A stretch of 64,000 nucleotides of DNA, from the NCBI RefSeq assembly GCF_001704275.1, contig NZ_CP011533.1:6572001-6636000 (forward strand). The letters run 5' to 3'. The DNA is from Streptomyces noursei ATCC 11455. GTDB lineage: Bacteria; Actinomycetota; Actinomycetes; Streptomycetales; Streptomycetaceae. The notes beneath the pieces were generated by a model. It saw only the letters and a program-made list of their open reading frames with translations. It was not told the DNA's origin and searched no databases. Every line of letters starts with the position of its first letter. The first letter of the stretch is position 1. Positions 16,727 to 26,609 of this stretch are shown piece after piece. A program made the position numbers and the translations under genes.

Positions 16727-17524
16727 GGCGCCGATCTGCGGCACCTGCGGCTCGCCCTGCCAGAAGCGGAAGAACTCCTGGCCCCAGTAGCTGTCCCAGG
16801 CCGACACGCCCAGCCCCCGCAGGACGCTGTGCACCAGCTCGAAGAAGACCTGGCCGACCTCCGGCACCCACAGCAGCCCGAAGACCGCCAGCATGCCGAA
16901 CGGCGCGTACGGCGCGACGGCCCGCCGCACCCGGTCCGACAGCCACGGCTCGATCACGCCGTAGCCGTCCAGCCCCGGCACCGGGAGGAAGTTCAAGATC
17001 GCCGCGGTCACCTGGAGCAGCGCCAGGAACGCCAGCGCGTAGCGGAACGCGTCCGGGATCCCGTCCGCGGCGTGCAGCCAGAACGGCGCGCTGACCACCG
17101 CGGCGAACAGCACGTTCGTCAGCGGCCCGGCAGCCGAGACCAGGCTGTCCCGCCAGCGGCCCCGGATCCGGTGGCGCTCGATGAACACCGCACCGCCCGG
17201 CAGCCCGATCCCGCCCATCAGAAGGAAGAGCACCGGCAGCACGATGCTCAGCAGCGCGTGCGAGTAGACGAACGGGTTGAGGGTCAGATAACCCTTGCCG
17301 CCCACCGTGGTGTCGCCTCCGTGCAGCGCGGTGCGGGCGTGCGCGTACTCGTGCAGGCACAGCGACACCACCCAGCCGGCGGTCACGAACAGGAAGACCG
17401 CGAAGCCGGTGCTGGCCGCGAGCGTCCCGCTCCACACGGCCCAGCCGGAGACCGCCAGGACGGCGACGAGCGCGAGGAAGACCGGGCTGACGCGGCGGTC
17501 GGCGCGCGGGATTGCGGTGGTCAT
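16724..17524 (-). CDS. M50 family site-2-type zinc metalloprotease
   Basis: A 266-residue integral membrane protease. The zinc motif His58-Glu59-x-x-His62 (HEYAH) lies in a membrane segment, and the third ligand is Asp186 in NFLPVPGLDGYG; AAGPLTNVLF is the conserved glycine-containing segment. These are the hallmarks of site-2-type proteases that cut membrane anchors such as anti-sigma factors. The substrate is unknown. ATG 17524 is chosen because upstream in-frame starts lead into low-complexity sequence. The stop codon is embedded in the end of the 166-bp repeat. The gene is divergent from the large SARP-type regulator. Confidence 0.9.
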   Translation of the reverse strand: MTTAIPRADRRVSPVFLALVAVLAVSGWAVWSGTLAASTGFAVFLFVTAGWVVSLCLHEYAHARTALHGGDTTVGGKGYLTLNPFVYSHALLSIVLPVLFLLMGGIGLPGGAVFIERHRIRGRWRDSLVSAAGPLTNVLFAAVVSAPFWLHAADGIPDAFRYALAFLALLQVTAAILNFLPVPGLDGYGVIEPWLSDRVRRAVAPYAPFGMLAVFGLLWVPEVGQVFFELVHSVLRGLGVSAWDSYWGQEFFRFWQGEPQVPQIGA

Positions 17525-17702
17525 CGGTAGGGGACTCCCAGGGGGTGGGTCGCGGTCGGGGATCCGGGCCACGGGCCGCGGCGGGCCGCCCCGACCGTAT
17601 CCGCGGCGCGGTCGCCCGCGCACGGGCCGGGTCGGATGCGCCCCGGTCCCGGAAACGTCGTGCGGTACCCGGAGAGTTCCGCCGGCGGGCGACAATGGCC
17701 CG

Positions 17703-20700
17703 GTGCGCTACGGAATTCTCGGCACCACCCAGGCCGGCCTGGCCGACGGCACCCCCGTCGCCCTGGGCGGTGCCCGGCTGCGCGCCCTGCTCGCCGCGCT
17801 CGCGCTGCGCCCCGGCCGGGCGCTGCTCGCGGACGCCCTGATCAACGACGTCTGGGGCATGGACCCGCCGGCCGACGCGCCCGGCGCCCTCCAGGCGCTG
17901 GTCGGCCGGCTGCGCCGCGCCCTGGGCCGGTCCGCGATCGCCTCCGTGGACGGCGGCTATCTGCTGTGCGCCGAGCCGGACGCGGTCGACCTGCACCGCT
18001 TCGAGCGGCTGGCGGCGGAGGGCGGCCGGGCGCTGGACGCCGCCGACCCGGGCCGCGCCGCCGCCCTGCTCGACGAGGCGCTGGCCCTCTGGCGCGGCCC
18101 GGCCCTCGCCGATCTGCCCGACGCGGCCGTCGAGGCGGCCCGCGCCGAGAGCCGCCGGCTGGACGCCCTGCGCACCCGCCTCGCCGCCGACCTGGCCCTG
18201 GGGCGGGCCGCCCGGGCGCTGCCCTCCCTGGCCGTGCTGTGCCAGGACCACCCGTTGGACGAGCCCCTCCAGGCGCTGCGGCTGCGCGCCCTGCGAGACG
18301 CGGGCCGGACCGCCGAGGCGCTCGCCGCGTACGAGGAGATACGCACCGGCCTCGCCGACCGCCTGGGCGCCGACCCGGGCCCGGAGCTGCGCGCCCTGCA
18401 CGCCGAACTGCTGCGACCGGACCGCACGGCGGTGCCGGCGCACCCGGTCGTCCCCGCGGTCCCGGCGGCTCCGGCGGTGGCCGCCGACGTGCTCACCGCC
18501 CCCGCCGGACCGGCCGCCCCCGCCGTGCCCGCCCGGCCCGGGAACCTCCGCGCCCGGCTGACCTCCTTCGTGGGCCGGGAGCACGACCTGGCCGCGCTCC
18601 GCGCCGACCTGGCCGGGCACCGGCTGGTGACGCTGCTGGGGCCGGGCGGCGCCGGCAAGACCCGGCTGTCCCAGGAGGGCGCCGAGATCGCCGCGGCCGC
18701 CCTGCCGGACGCCTGGCCGCACGGCGTCTGGCTGGCCGAGCTGGCGCCGGTGGACGATCCGCGGACCGTGCCCGAGGCGGTGCTGACCGCGCTCGGGGCC
18801 CGCGAGACCGTCGTCCGCGGCACCACCGCCGAGGGGCTGCGGGCCGCCGCCGACCACGCCGTCCGCGACCCGCACGCCCGGCTCGCCGAACACTGCGCCG
18901 GCCGCCGGATGCTGCTGGTGCTGGACAACTGCGAGCATGTGATCGGCGCCGCCGCGGAGCTCGCCGAGCGGCTGCTGACCGCCTGCCCGGGCGTGACCGT
19001 GCTGGCCACCAGCCGGGAGCCGCTGGCCGTACCGGGCGAGGTGCTGCGGCCGGTGGAGCCGCTGCCCGACCCGGTCGCGCTGCGGCTGCTCGCCGACCGC
19101 GGGGCCGCCGCCCGCCCCGGTTTCCGTGTGGACGCCGACGAGGAGACCGCGGTGGCCTGCGCCGAGATCTGCCGCCGGCTGGACGGGCTGCCGCTGGCGA
19201 TCGAACTCGCCGCCGCCCGGCTCCGCATGATGACGCCTCGTCAGATCGCCGATCGGCTGGACGACCGCTTCCGGCTGCTGACCAGCGGCAGCCGCACGCT
19301 GCTGCCGCGCCAGCAGACCCTGCGCGCGGTGGTGGACTGGTCCTGGGACCTCACCGACGATCCCGAACGGGCGGTGCTGCGGCGGCTGTCGGTGTTCGCC
19401 GGGGGCTGCGACCTGGCCGCCGCGGAGGAGGTCTGCGCGGGCGGCGGCGTCGCGGCCGACGACGTCGCCGGGCTGCTCGGCTCGCTGATCGACAAGTCGC
19501 TGGTGGTCGCGGCCCCGGACGCCCCCGGGCCCGCCGGCGGACCCGGGGGCCAGATGCGCTACCGGCTGCTGGAGACCGTCGCCGAGTACGCCGGCGAGCG
19601 GCTGGACGAGGCCGCGGAACGGGCCGACGCCGAGCGCCGCCACCTGGTCTGCTACCGCGAACTGGCCCGCACCACCGACCCGTTGCTGCGCGGCCCCCGG
19701 CAGCGCGCCGCGATCGACCGGCTGGAACGGGAGCACGACAACCTGCGCACCGCGCTGCGCCGGGCCGTCGCCGCCGGCGACGAGCACGAGGCGCTGTGCC
19801 TGGTGCTCTCGCTCCAGTGGTTCTGGTCCCTGCGCGACCACCGCCGCGACGCCCACACCTGGGCCCTCGCCGTGGGCTCCCTGGGCCCCAGCCCGTTCGC
19901 CCCGCCCGTCGCCCCCGCCCCCGACCTGCACGAGCGGCCGATCGACGCACCCCCGCCGATGGACCCCGAGCAGTTCGCCGAGGCCCGCCGCCAGGTCCGG
20001 CTGGTGGCGCTGTCCACCCTGGACAGCGACATGGAGGCGCTGCGCAGCCCTCAGATGCAGGAGGAGCTGTCCGGGATCATCGCCGCCTACCGTGGCGGGA
20101 TGCCGCAGACCTGCAAGGTGCCCGGGGTGCTGTGGTACTTCGCGGTGCTGCTCACCGGCCGGTGGGAGAACCTGACCGGGCTCCTCGACGACGCGGTCGA
20201 GGCGTGCCGCGGCTACGGCTACGACTGGGAGCTGGCCTACGTCCTCCAGCTGCGCTCCAGGGTGCTCAACGACCGCCGCGGCAGGCTGGACCAGGCGACC
20301 CGGGACGCCGACGAGGCACTGCGGATCTTCCTCGGGCTGGGCGACGCCTGGGGCGCGTCCGAGGCGCTGGCCGGCCGCGGCGAGACCGCCGAGAAGCGCG
20401 GCGAGTACGAGGCCGCGGCGCGCGACTTCAAGGACGCGATGGTGCAGGCCGAGGAGCTGGGCGCGCACGGCCAGACCCTGATGCTGCGCGCCCGGCTGGG
20501 CGGCGTGATGACCGAGGTCGGCCGGCCGGAGGAGGGCGAGCGGATGCTGCGGGAGGTGCTGGCCGAGGCGCAGGACCGCAACAGCGGCCGGGACGCGGTG
20601 CCGTTCACCCGCATGGCGCTGGCCGTGCAGCTGTCGCTCACCGGGCGCACCCAGGAGGCGCGCAGGGAACTCCTCCTCGTACGGGAGGCGTTCGCCTCGT

Positions 20701-21107
20701 ACGGCCCGGAACTCTTCCTGGGGCTGCTGGACGGCCTGTTGGTCGCGTTGGACGTGGACGAGGGGCAGCACGGGGCGGAGCTCCTCCCACGGCTCCGGCG
20801 GGCGCTGGAACTGACCCGGGACCCGCTGACGGAGATGGTCGACCCGGATCTGCCGGTGGTGCAGCTGCTGACCGGCGCCCGGGTGCTGGTGGCGGTCCGC
20901 GGCGCGGCCGCGGCCCGGGACGCGGCACGGCTGATCGGTGCGTTCGACGCCCTGCGGGCCGGCGCGCTGGTGCCGGCGCTGTCCGTCCGCGAGAGCCGGT
21001 CCCGCGCCGAGGCGGCCGTCCGCGCGCTGCTGGCCGACCCGGACTACGCGGCCGCCCACGCCGAGGGCGGCGGGCTCTCGCTCGACGAGGCCACCGCCCT
21101 CCTCTGA
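17703..21107 (+). CDS. SARP/AfsR-like regulator: winged helix, BTAD, NTPase and TPR domains
   Basis: A 1134-residue cytosolic regulator. Residues 1-90 form an OmpR-type winged helix (RYGILGTTQAGLADG...), about 95-245 a bacterial transcriptional activation domain, then a Pro/Ala linker. An NB-ARC-like NTPase follows with Walker A GPGGAGKT (from about 313), Walker B MLLVLDNCEH (about 402) and the GLPLAIELAAARLR motif. The C-terminal 450 residues are TPR-like helices. GTG 17703 gives the usual family N-terminus. Such proteins activate secondary metabolism or stress genes in an ATP-dependent manner, but no biosynthetic cluster is adjacent, so a pleiotropic role is possible. Confidence 0.9.
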   Translation: MRYGILGTTQAGLADGTPVALGGARLRALLAALALRPGRALLADALINDVWGMDPPADAPGALQALVGRLRRALGRSAIASVDGGYLLCAEPDAVDLHRFERLAAEGGRALDAADPGRAAALLDEALALWRGPALADLPDAAVEAARAESRRLDALRTRLAADLALGRAARALPSLAVLCQDHPLDEPLQALRLRALRDAGRTAEALAAYEEIRTGLADRLGADPGPELRALHAELLRPDRTAVPAHPVVPAVPAAPAVAADVLTAPAGPAAPAVPARPGNLRARLTSFVGREHDLAALRADLAGHRLVTLLGPGGAGKTRLSQEGAEIAAAALPDAWPHGVWLAELAPVDDPRTVPEAVLTALGARETVVRGTTAEGLRAAADHAVRDPHARLAEHCAGRRMLLVLDNCEHVIGAAAELAERLLTACPGVTVLATSREPLAVPGEVLRPVEPLPDPVALRLLADRGAAARPGFRVDADEETAVACAEICRRLDGLPLAIELAAARLRMMTPRQIADRLDDRFRLLTSGSRTLLPRQQTLRAVVDWSWDLTDDPERAVLRRLSVFAGGCDLAAAEEVCAGGGVAADDVAGLLGSLIDKSLVVAAPDAPGPAGGPGGQMRYRLLETVAEYAGERLDEAAERADAERRHLVCYRELARTTDPLLRGPRQRAAIDRLEREHDNLRTALRRAVAAGDEHEALCLVLSLQWFWSLRDHRRDAHTWALAVGSLGPSPFAPPVAPAPDLHERPIDAPPPMDPEQFAEARRQVRLVALSTLDSDMEALRSPQMQEELSGIIAAYRGGMPQTCKVPGVLWYFAVLLTGRWENLTGLLDDAVEACRGYGYDWELAYVLQLRSRVLNDRRGRLDQATRDADEALRIFLGLGDAWGASEALAGRGETAEKRGEYEAAARDFKDAMVQAEELGAHGQTLMLRARLGGVMTEVGRPEEGERMLREVLAEAQDRNSGRDAVPFTRMALAVQLSLTGRTQEARRELLLVREAFASYGPELFLGLLDGLLVALDVDEGQHGAELLPRLRRALELTRDPLTEMVDPDLPVVQLLTGARVLVAVRGAAAARDAARLIGAFDALRAGALVPALSVRESRSRAEAAVRALLADPDYAAAHAEGGGLSLDEATALL

Positions 21108-21128
21108 CGCGGGCCGGGCGGGCGTCGG

Positions 21129-21157
21129 CCGCCCGCGGGGAGGTTCCCCGCGGGCGG
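21129..21157. terminator. Bidirectional terminator
   Basis: CCGCCCGCGGGGA (21129-21141) and TCCCCGCGGGCGG (21145-21157) form a perfect 13-bp stem with a 3-base loop, midway between the convergent SARP-type and ABC permease genes. There is no U-tract. Confidence 0.8.
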
Positions 21158-21161
21158 TGCG

Positions 21162-21992
21162 TCAGGTCTTGGAGCGGAACTTCCGCACCGCGAGCGGCAT
21201 GGTGACGGCGGTGATGACGACCGTCCAGCCCAGGGTGATCAGCGCCGGATGGGCCACCGCGCCCTGGCCGTTGATCAGCGCTCGGGCCGCGTCGGCGAGG
21301 TTGGACAGCGGGTTGACCTTGGTGAAGCCCTCCAGCCAGCCGGGCATCGACGTCGTCGGCGCGAAGATCGACGAGCCGAACTGGAGCGGCATCAGCACCA
21401 GCATCGCCATGCCCTGCACCGCCTGCGGCGTCTTCACGCTGAGCCCCAGCAGGATGAAGATCCACATCAGGGCGGCGCCGAAGACCGTGGACAGCAGGAC
21501 CGAACCGGCGAACTCCAGCAGCGAGCCGCGTATTTCGAGGCCCAGCAGGAGGCCCATGGCCAGCAGGATCGTGGTGGCCAGCAGCATCCGGAGGATCTCG
21601 ACCACGATCTTGGCTATCAGGACCGAGGACCGGGCGATCGGCATCGTCCGGAAGCGGTCCATCACGCCCTTGCGGAAGTCCTCGTTGACGCCGGTGCCCA
21701 CCGCCATGGCGACGTTCATGCCCATCATCGCCATCATGCCGGGCACCAGATACTGCACGTACTCCTGCTGATTGCCCTTGCCGGCGATGGCGCCGCCGAA
21801 GACGTAGACGAACAGCAGGATGAAGATGATCGGCATCAGGAGGACGTCGAACAGCGTCTCCGGGTCGTTCTTGATCTGCACGAGGTTGCGGCGCACCAGC
21901 GCGCCGATGTGCCGCAGATTGCCCCGGAGCCCGATCCGGCCCTCGTCGGCGCCGGCCTTCCCGATCGGCGCCGTGATCGTCGCGGTGCTCAT
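21162..21992 (-). CDS. ABC-2 type exporter permease (DrrB-like)
   Basis: A 276-residue membrane protein with six predicted helices and the ABC-2 signature region (LVPGMMAMMGMNVAMAVGTGVNEDFRKGVMDRFRTMPIARSSVL). It resembles DrrB, the daunorubicin/doxorubicin exporter permease. Its ATG overlaps the TGA of the upstream ATPase gene (ATGA), so the two are translationally coupled and act as one exporter. The substrate may be a drug or a lipid-like compound. Confidence 0.9.
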   Translation of the reverse strand: MSTATITAPIGKAGADEGRIGLRGNLRHIGALVRRNLVQIKNDPETLFDVLLMPIIFILLFVYVFGGAIAGKGNQQEYVQYLVPGMMAMMGMNVAMAVGTGVNEDFRKGVMDRFRTMPIARSSVLIAKIVVEILRMLLATTILLAMGLLLGLEIRGSLLEFAGSVLLSTVFGAALMWIFILLGLSVKTPQAVQGMAMLVLMPLQFGSSIFAPTTSMPGWLEGFTKVNPLSNLADAARALINGQGAVAHPALITLGWTVVITAVTMPLAVRKFRSKT

Positions 21993-23035
21993 ACCCCCAC
22001 CTCCGCGTGCTGTGCGGCCTGTTCGTCGTGCGTGTCGGAATCGGACTCCGGGGTGCCGGCCCCGGAGGTCTTCTGGCCCGTGATGGCCAGGAACACCTCG
22101 TCCAGGCTGGGCAGATGGGTGCTGATCCCGGCCAGTGCGAAGCCCCGGGCGCCGAGCAGCCCGACCACCGCGGTCAGCTGCTCGTCGCTGACGATGGGGA
22201 CGTTGACCACACCCCCGTCGTGGTCGGCGGTGGCCCCGGTGATGCCGTCCAGACCAGCCTGGGCGATGGCGCCCACCATCCGGTCCAGCTCGCCCGCCCC
22301 GGTCGGCCGGATCTGCAGCGTCCGGCCGCCGACCTTGGCCTTCAGCTCGTCGACCCGGCCCTCGGCGATGACCCGGCCGCGGTCGACGACCGTCAGCTCG
22401 TCGGCGAGCTGCTCGGCCTCCTCCATGTATTGGGTGGTCAACAGGACCGTGGCGCCGTCGCGGACCATCCGCTGCACCTCGTCCCAGACCTCGTTGCGGG
22501 TGCGGGGGTCCAGGCCGGTGGTCGGCTCGTCCAGGAAGAGGACCGCCGGTCGGCCGATCATCGAGGCGGCCAGGTCGAGCCGGCGCCGCATGCCGCCGGA
22601 GTACTTCCCGGCCGGCCGCTTGGCGGCCTCGGTCAGCGAGAACCGCTCCAGCATCTCGTCGGCGCGGGTGCGGGCGTCCTTGCGGGGCAGGTCCAGCAGC
22701 CGCCCGATCATGTAGAGGTTCTCCCAGCCGGAGAGCTTCTCGTCGACCGAGGCGTACTGGCCGGTCAGGCCGATCCGGCGGCGCAGCGCGCGGGGCTGGC
22801 GCACCACGTCGCAGCCGGCCACCACGGCGCGGCCGGCGTCCGGCACCAGGAGGGTGGACAGGCAGCGGACGAGGGTCGTCTTGCCCGCGCCGTTGGGGCC
22901 GAGGACACCGAGCACGGTGCCCTCCCGCACGTCCAGATCCACTCCGTCGACGGCCTTGACCGCGCCGAAGTGCTTGACCAGACCGCGCACCTCCACGGCG
23001 TTGCCGCCCCTGGTGGATATCGTCTGTCGCGTCAT
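21989..23035 (-). CDS. ABC exporter ATPase (DrrA-like)
   Basis: A 348-residue ATPase. Walker A GPNGAGKT, Q-loop TGQYASVD, signature YSGGMRRRLDLA, Walker B AVLFLDEPTTGLDPRTR and the H-loop region (ATVLLTTQYMEEAEQLAD, with Gln in place of the usual His) are in order. The C-terminal 100 residues form the DrrA-type extension. ATG 23035 (MTRQTISTRGG) is preferred over TTG 23065, which lacks a ribosome site. The switch His replaced by Gln is common in DrrA-type proteins. It would energise export through the DrrB-like partner. Confidence 0.9.
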   Translation of the reverse strand: MTRQTISTRGGNAVEVRGLVKHFGAVKAVDGVDLDVREGTVLGVLGPNGAGKTTLVRCLSTLLVPDAGRAVVAGCDVVRQPRALRRRIGLTGQYASVDEKLSGWENLYMIGRLLDLPRKDARTRADEMLERFSLTEAAKRPAGKYSGGMRRRLDLAASMIGRPAVLFLDEPTTGLDPRTRNEVWDEVQRMVRDGATVLLTTQYMEEAEQLADELTVVDRGRVIAEGRVDELKAKVGGRTLQIRPTGAGELDRMVGAIAQAGLDGITGATADHDGGVVNVPIVSDEQLTAVVGLLGARGFALAGISTHLPSLDEVFLAITGQKTSGAGTPESDSDTHDEQAAQHAEVGV

Positions 23036-23069
23036 GCCCTCAAAGGTGCCAGCCGCCACCGACAACGCA

Positions 23070-23119
23070 CCGACAGGCCGCCGACAGCCCGGGAGGACCG
23101 GTTGTCGGCGGCCCGTCGG
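23070..23119. terminator. 17-bp inverted repeat between panB and the exporter operon
   Basis: CCGACAGGCCGCCGACA (23070-23086) pairs with TGTCGGCGGCCCGTCGG (23103-23119) with one mismatch and a 16-base spacer. It lies 8 bases after the panB stop and 35 bases before the exporter start codon. It may terminate panB or act as an operator of the exporter. There is no U-tract. Confidence 0.5.
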
Positions 23120-23126
23120 TCGGGCC

Positions 23127-24032
23127 TCAATGGAAGGTGTGCTCCTCGGCCGGGAAGGCGCCGCCGACCACGTCCTCGGCGAACGCCTTGGCCGCGCCGC
23201 CCAGCAGCTCGCGCAGCTGGAGGTACTGCTTGACGAACCGCGGCACCCGGCCGGCGGTGAAGCCCGCCATGTCGGTCCACACCAGCACCTGGGCGTCGCA
23301 CTCGACCCCGGCGCCGATGCCGACGGTGGGGATGTGCAGCGAGCGGGTCACCTCGGCCGCCAGCTCGGCCGGCACCGCCTCCAGGACCACCGCGAAGGCC
23401 CCGGCGTCCTGCACCGCCTTGGCGTCCCGCAGCAGCTGCTGGGCGGCCTCCTCGCCGCGGCCCTGGACCGGGTAGCCGCCGTAGGCGTGCACCGACTGCG
23501 GGGTCAGCCCGACGTGCGCCATGACGGGGATGCCGGACGAGACCAGCAGCTCCACCTGGTGCGCGGAGCGCTCCCCGCCCTCCAGCTTGACGGCGCCCGC
23601 CCCGGCCTCCTTGACCAGCCGGGTGGCGCTGCGCAGCGCCTGGACCGGGCCTTCCTGGTACGAGCCGAACGGCAGGTCGGCGACGACCAGGGCGCGCTTG
23701 GTGCCGCGGACCACCGCCGCGGACAGGATGGCGATCTCGTCCAGCGTGACCGGCACGGTGGACTCGTAGCCGAGGTGGCAGTTGCCCATGGAGTCGCCGA
23801 CGAGCAGTACCGGGATCCCGGACTCGTCGAAGACCGAGGCGGTCATCGCGTCGTAGGCGGTGAGCATCGGCCACTTCTCGCCGCGCTCCTTGGCTGCGGC
23901 GATGTCGCGGACCGTGATCCGGCGCGAACTGGTGCCCCCGTAGAGCGACTTGGGGTTGTCCTTGACGGGCTTGGCGGTGGGCTCGGCGGTGGCCCCCGCG
24001 GCCGGCTTCTGGGCAGGCGAAAGCTGCGTCAT
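23127..24032 (-). CDS. panB: 3-methyl-2-oxobutanoate hydroxymethyltransferase
   Basis: A 301-residue cytosolic enzyme that transfers a hydroxymethyl group from methylenetetrahydrofolate to ketoisovalerate, the first step of pantothenate synthesis. The core begins at ITVRDIAAAKERGEKWPMLTAYDAMTASVFDE, with the Mg-binding LLVGDSMGNCHLGYESTVPVTLDE, the KLEGGERS segment and MAHVGLTPQSVHAYGGY. The N-terminal 35 residues are a low-complexity extension. ATG 24032 has AGGAG about 9 bases upstream. Other pantothenate genes are not in the window. Confidence 0.95.
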   Translation of the reverse strand: MTQLSPAQKPAAGATAEPTAKPVKDNPKSLYGGTSSRRITVRDIAAAKERGEKWPMLTAYDAMTASVFDESGIPVLLVGDSMGNCHLGYESTVPVTLDEIAILSAAVVRGTKRALVVADLPFGSYQEGPVQALRSATRLVKEAGAGAVKLEGGERSAHQVELLVSSGIPVMAHVGLTPQSVHAYGGYPVQGRGEEAAQQLLRDAKAVQDAGAFAVVLEAVPAELAAEVTRSLHIPTVGIGAGVECDAQVLVWTDMAGFTAGRVPRFVKQYLQLRELLGGAAKAFAEDVVGGAFPAEEHTFH

Positions 24033-24231
24033 GGTGACGGCTCCTGTTTCTTCATCTCGAAGCACCCTGACGGTGTCTCCGGACTCCCCTCCATGCTGGC
24101 ACGCCCTGCCCGGGGAGCAAAAGGGGGCGGGGCGGCGGGAGCAAACGGGGCCGGGGTGGTGGGAGCCGGGGACCCGGGGCGGCGGGCGGTCGGCTGCGGC
24201 GAACCGGTGGCCTTGGCCCGGCTCGCCACCA

Positions 24232-24250
24232 ATACGAAACGGTTCCGTAT
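24232..24250. promoter_or_regulatory. TetR-type operator of the EmrB/QacA exporter operon
   Basis: ATACGAAACGGTTCCGTAT is a near-perfect dyad (ATACG, AAC, GTT, CGTAT) with one asymmetric position pair. A -10-like TATAAG follows at 24254-24259. The operator thus overlaps the -35 zone 24 bases before the exporter start codon, ideal for repression by the TetR protein encoded as second gene of the operon. Confidence 0.72.
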
Positions 24251-24273
24251 CGATATAAGCGTATGGTGGCGTC

Positions 24274-25905
24274 ATGGCCACCTCACCGACGCCACCGGAC
24301 GCGTCCGGCGCCTCAGCCGCCTCCCGCATCCCCGCGCACATCCACCGCCGGCGCTGGCTGATCCTCTGCGTCCTGATGCTCAGCCTGCTGATCGTGGTGC
24401 TGGACAACTCCATCCTCAACGTCGCGATGAAGACCATCGCGACCCCGGCCCCCACCGGCCTCGGCGCCACCCAGAGCGAGCTGGAGTGGGCGATCAACTC
24501 CTACACGCTGGTCTTCGCCGGGCTGCTGTTCACCTCCGGCCTGCTCGGCGACCGCCTCGGCCGCAAGAAGGTGCTCCTCTTCGGCCTGGCGGTCTTCGGC
24601 ACCGGCTCGGTGCTCGCCGCGGTCTCCGCCTCGCCCGCCGAACTCATCGCCTTCCGTGCCCTGATGGGCCTGGGCGGCGCGTTCGTCATGCCGGCCACCC
24701 TCGCCATCCTGATGAACGTCTTCGAACGCGAGGAGCAGCCCCGGGCGATCGGCGTCTGGGCCGGCGGCGTGGGGTTGGCCATCGCGGTCGGCCCGATCGC
24801 CGGCGGGCTGCTGCTGGACCGCTTCTGGTGGGGCTCGGTCTTTCTGATCAACGTCCCGATCGTGGTGTGCGCGCTGGTCGCGATGGTCTTCCTGGTGCCC
24901 GACTCCAAGGACCCCGCCCCCGGCAGACTGGACCCGGTCGGGGTGCTGCTCTCGGTGGTCGGCCTGGTCCTGCTGGTCTACGGGATCATCAAGGGCGGGC
25001 AGCTCGCCGACTTCACCGTCCCCGAGGTGCTCGCCACGGTCCTCGGCGGCCTGGCGGTACTGGCCGGGTTCGTCGTCCACCAGAGGCGCAGCGACCACCC
25101 GTCCATCGACATCGGCTACTTCCGCAAGCCCGCCTTCTCGGCCGCCGTCGCCGCCATCGCGCTGGTCTTCTTCGCGCTGATGGGCGTCACGTTCTTCATC
25201 GTCTTCTACGTCCAGAGCGTGCGCGGCTACAGCCCGCTGGAGTCCGGGGTGCTGATCCTGCCGCTGGCCGCCGCCCAGCTGATCTTCGCGCCCCGGGCCC
25301 GGCTCGCGGTGGACCGCTTCGGCGCCCGCGCGGTGTGCACCGTCGGCATGCTGGTGGTGGCCGTCACGATGGCCGGGATGCTGCTGCTGGGCACGGACAC
25401 CCCGATCTGGGTGCTGGAGGTGCTGTTCTTCCTCCAGGGCACCGGGATGGCGCACATCATGCCGCCGGTCACCGTCGCGATCATGCAGTCGCTGCCGCGC
25501 GAGAAGGCCGGCTCCGGCTCGGCGCTCAACAACATCTTCCGGCAGGTCGGCGGCACCCTCGGCGTGGCCGTCCTGGGCTCGCTGCTCTCCACCACCTACC
25601 GCACCGGCATCCAGGACTCCCTCGACGCGCTGCGCGGCGTGCCGGGCCCGGTGCGGAACGCGGCCGGCGAGTCCATCGAGGCCACCCTGGGCCTCGCCGC
25701 CCGGCTGCGCCCGCTCGCGGCCCGCACACTGACCGTCAAGGCCGACGACGCCTTCCTGCACGCCATGCACGTCACCGCGCTGGGGTCGGCGGCCGTCTCG
25801 GTGATCGGGGCCGTGGTGGTCGCGGCATTCCTGCCGGGCAAAATGGCCCCGGGTCCGCACGCGGCGGAGCCGCGGGACGGACAGAAGGCGGGCGCGACAC
25901 GATGA
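24274..25905 (+). CDS. EmrB/QacA-type DHA2 multidrug exporter
   Basis: A 543-residue MFS transporter with 14 predicted membrane segments. Motif D/C region [13 protein letters not shown], motif [14 protein letters not shown] and [20 protein letters not shown] identify the DHA2 drug:H+ antiporter family. The first ATG after the -10 is 24274, with a very short leader and a weak GGTGG site. A TetR-family gene overlaps its stop codon. Export of an antibiotic or self-made toxin is likely; the substrate is unknown. Confidence 0.9.
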   Translation: MATSPTPPDASGASAASRIPAHIHRRRWLILCVLMLSLLIVVLDNSILNVAMKTIATPAPTGLGATQSELEWAINSYTLVFAGLLFTSGLLGDRLGRKKVLLFGLAVFGTGSVLAAVSASPAELIAFRALMGLGGAFVMPATLAILMNVFEREEQPRAIGVWAGGVGLAIAVGPIAGGLLLDRFWWGSVFLINVPIVVCALVAMVFLVPDSKDPAPGRLDPVGVLLSVVGLVLLVYGIIKGGQLADFTVPEVLATVLGGLAVLAGFVVHQRRSDHPSIDIGYFRKPAFSAAVAAIALVFFALMGVTFFIVFYVQSVRGYSPLESGVLILPLAAAQLIFAPRARLAVDRFGARAVCTVGMLVVAVTMAGMLLLGTDTPIWVLEVLFFLQGTGMAHIMPPVTVAIMQSLPREKAGSGSALNNIFRQVGGTLGVAVLGSLLSTTYRTGIQDSLDALRGVPGPVRNAAGESIEATLGLAARLRPLAARTLTVKADDAFLHAMHVTALGSAAVSVIGAVVVAAFLPGKMAPGPHAAEPRDGQKAGATR

Positions 25906-26609
25906 GCCGGGTGGCGGAAGACCGCGGGCGGACGGCCGGGGCGCGAGCGGGGTCGGCGGCCCCCCGGCGCCGGGGCCGCCCGCGCAGCGCCGCCGCCGAT
26001 TCCGCCATCGTCGAGGCGGTGCTCCGCCTGATCGAGGACGGTGTCCCGATAGCCGAGCTGTCCATGGAGCGGATCGCCCGCGAGGCCGGGGTGGGCAAGG
26101 CCACGCTCTACCGCCGCTGGCCCGGCAAGAGCGCGCTGCTGCTGGACGTGATGCGGTCCCAGGACACGCCCTGTCCGCCGCTGGACGGCGACTCGGTCCG
26201 CGAGGACCTGGTGCGGCTGCTGGAGTTCCTGCGCCGCCGCGGCCTGGCCAAGCGCAGCTCGGCGGTGCTGCGCACGGTCGTCAGCCACGTCCAGGCCCAG
26301 CCCGAGCTGTGGGCGGAGTACCACGAGACGGTCGTCCGGGCTCGGCACGAGGCGCTGCTCGGGGTGCTCCGGCGCGGGGTGGCCAGCGGTGAGATCCGCG
26401 CCGACCAGGATCTGGAGACCCTCGCCGACCTCTTCGTCGGCCCGATGCTGGCCCGCGCCATCCTCCACGAGTGGAAGGAACTCCCCGAGGGGCTCGCCGA
26501 GGACATCGTCGACACCGTGCTGGAGGGCGTCCGGCCCCGGCCGGCGACGCGGCCGGCGGACGGACCCGTGAACGGACCCGCGACGGGGACCGCACCGGGC
26601 GCGGAGTGA
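25902..26609 (+). CDS. TetR family repressor of the adjacent exporter
   Basis: A 235-residue regulator with a 25-residue basic N-terminal extension ([13 protein letters not shown]) followed by the helix-turn-helix [23 protein letters not shown]. The C-terminal half is a TetR ligand domain, ending in a Pro/Gly-rich tail. ATG 25902 overlaps the exporter stop codon (ATGA), so the pair is co-translated. It probably binds the dyad at 24232-24250 and releases it on binding of an exporter substrate. Confidence 0.9.
   Translation: MSRVAEDRGRTAGARAGSAAPRRRGRPRSAAADSAIVEAVLRLIEDGVPIAELSMERIAREAGVGKATLYRRWPGKSALLLDVMRSQDTPCPPLDGDSVREDLVRLLEFLRRRGLAKRSSAVLRTVVSHVQAQPELWAEYHETVVRARHEALLGVLRRGVASGEIRADQDLETLADLFVGPMLARAILHEWKELPEGLAEDIVDTVLEGVRPRPATRPADGPVNGPATGTAPGAE

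Noticed and set aside
16713..21059. A 1448-codon open frame on the minus strand opposite the SARP-type regulator
   Set aside because: It follows from the strong GC bias of the plus-strand gene, has Gly/Gln/Arg-rich low-complexity translation and no domain. It is an antisense shadow.
21989..26609. DrrAB-like exporter, EmrB exporter and TetR considered as edge of an antibiotic cluster
   Set aside because: No biosynthetic enzymes lie nearby; panB and housekeeping genes separate them.
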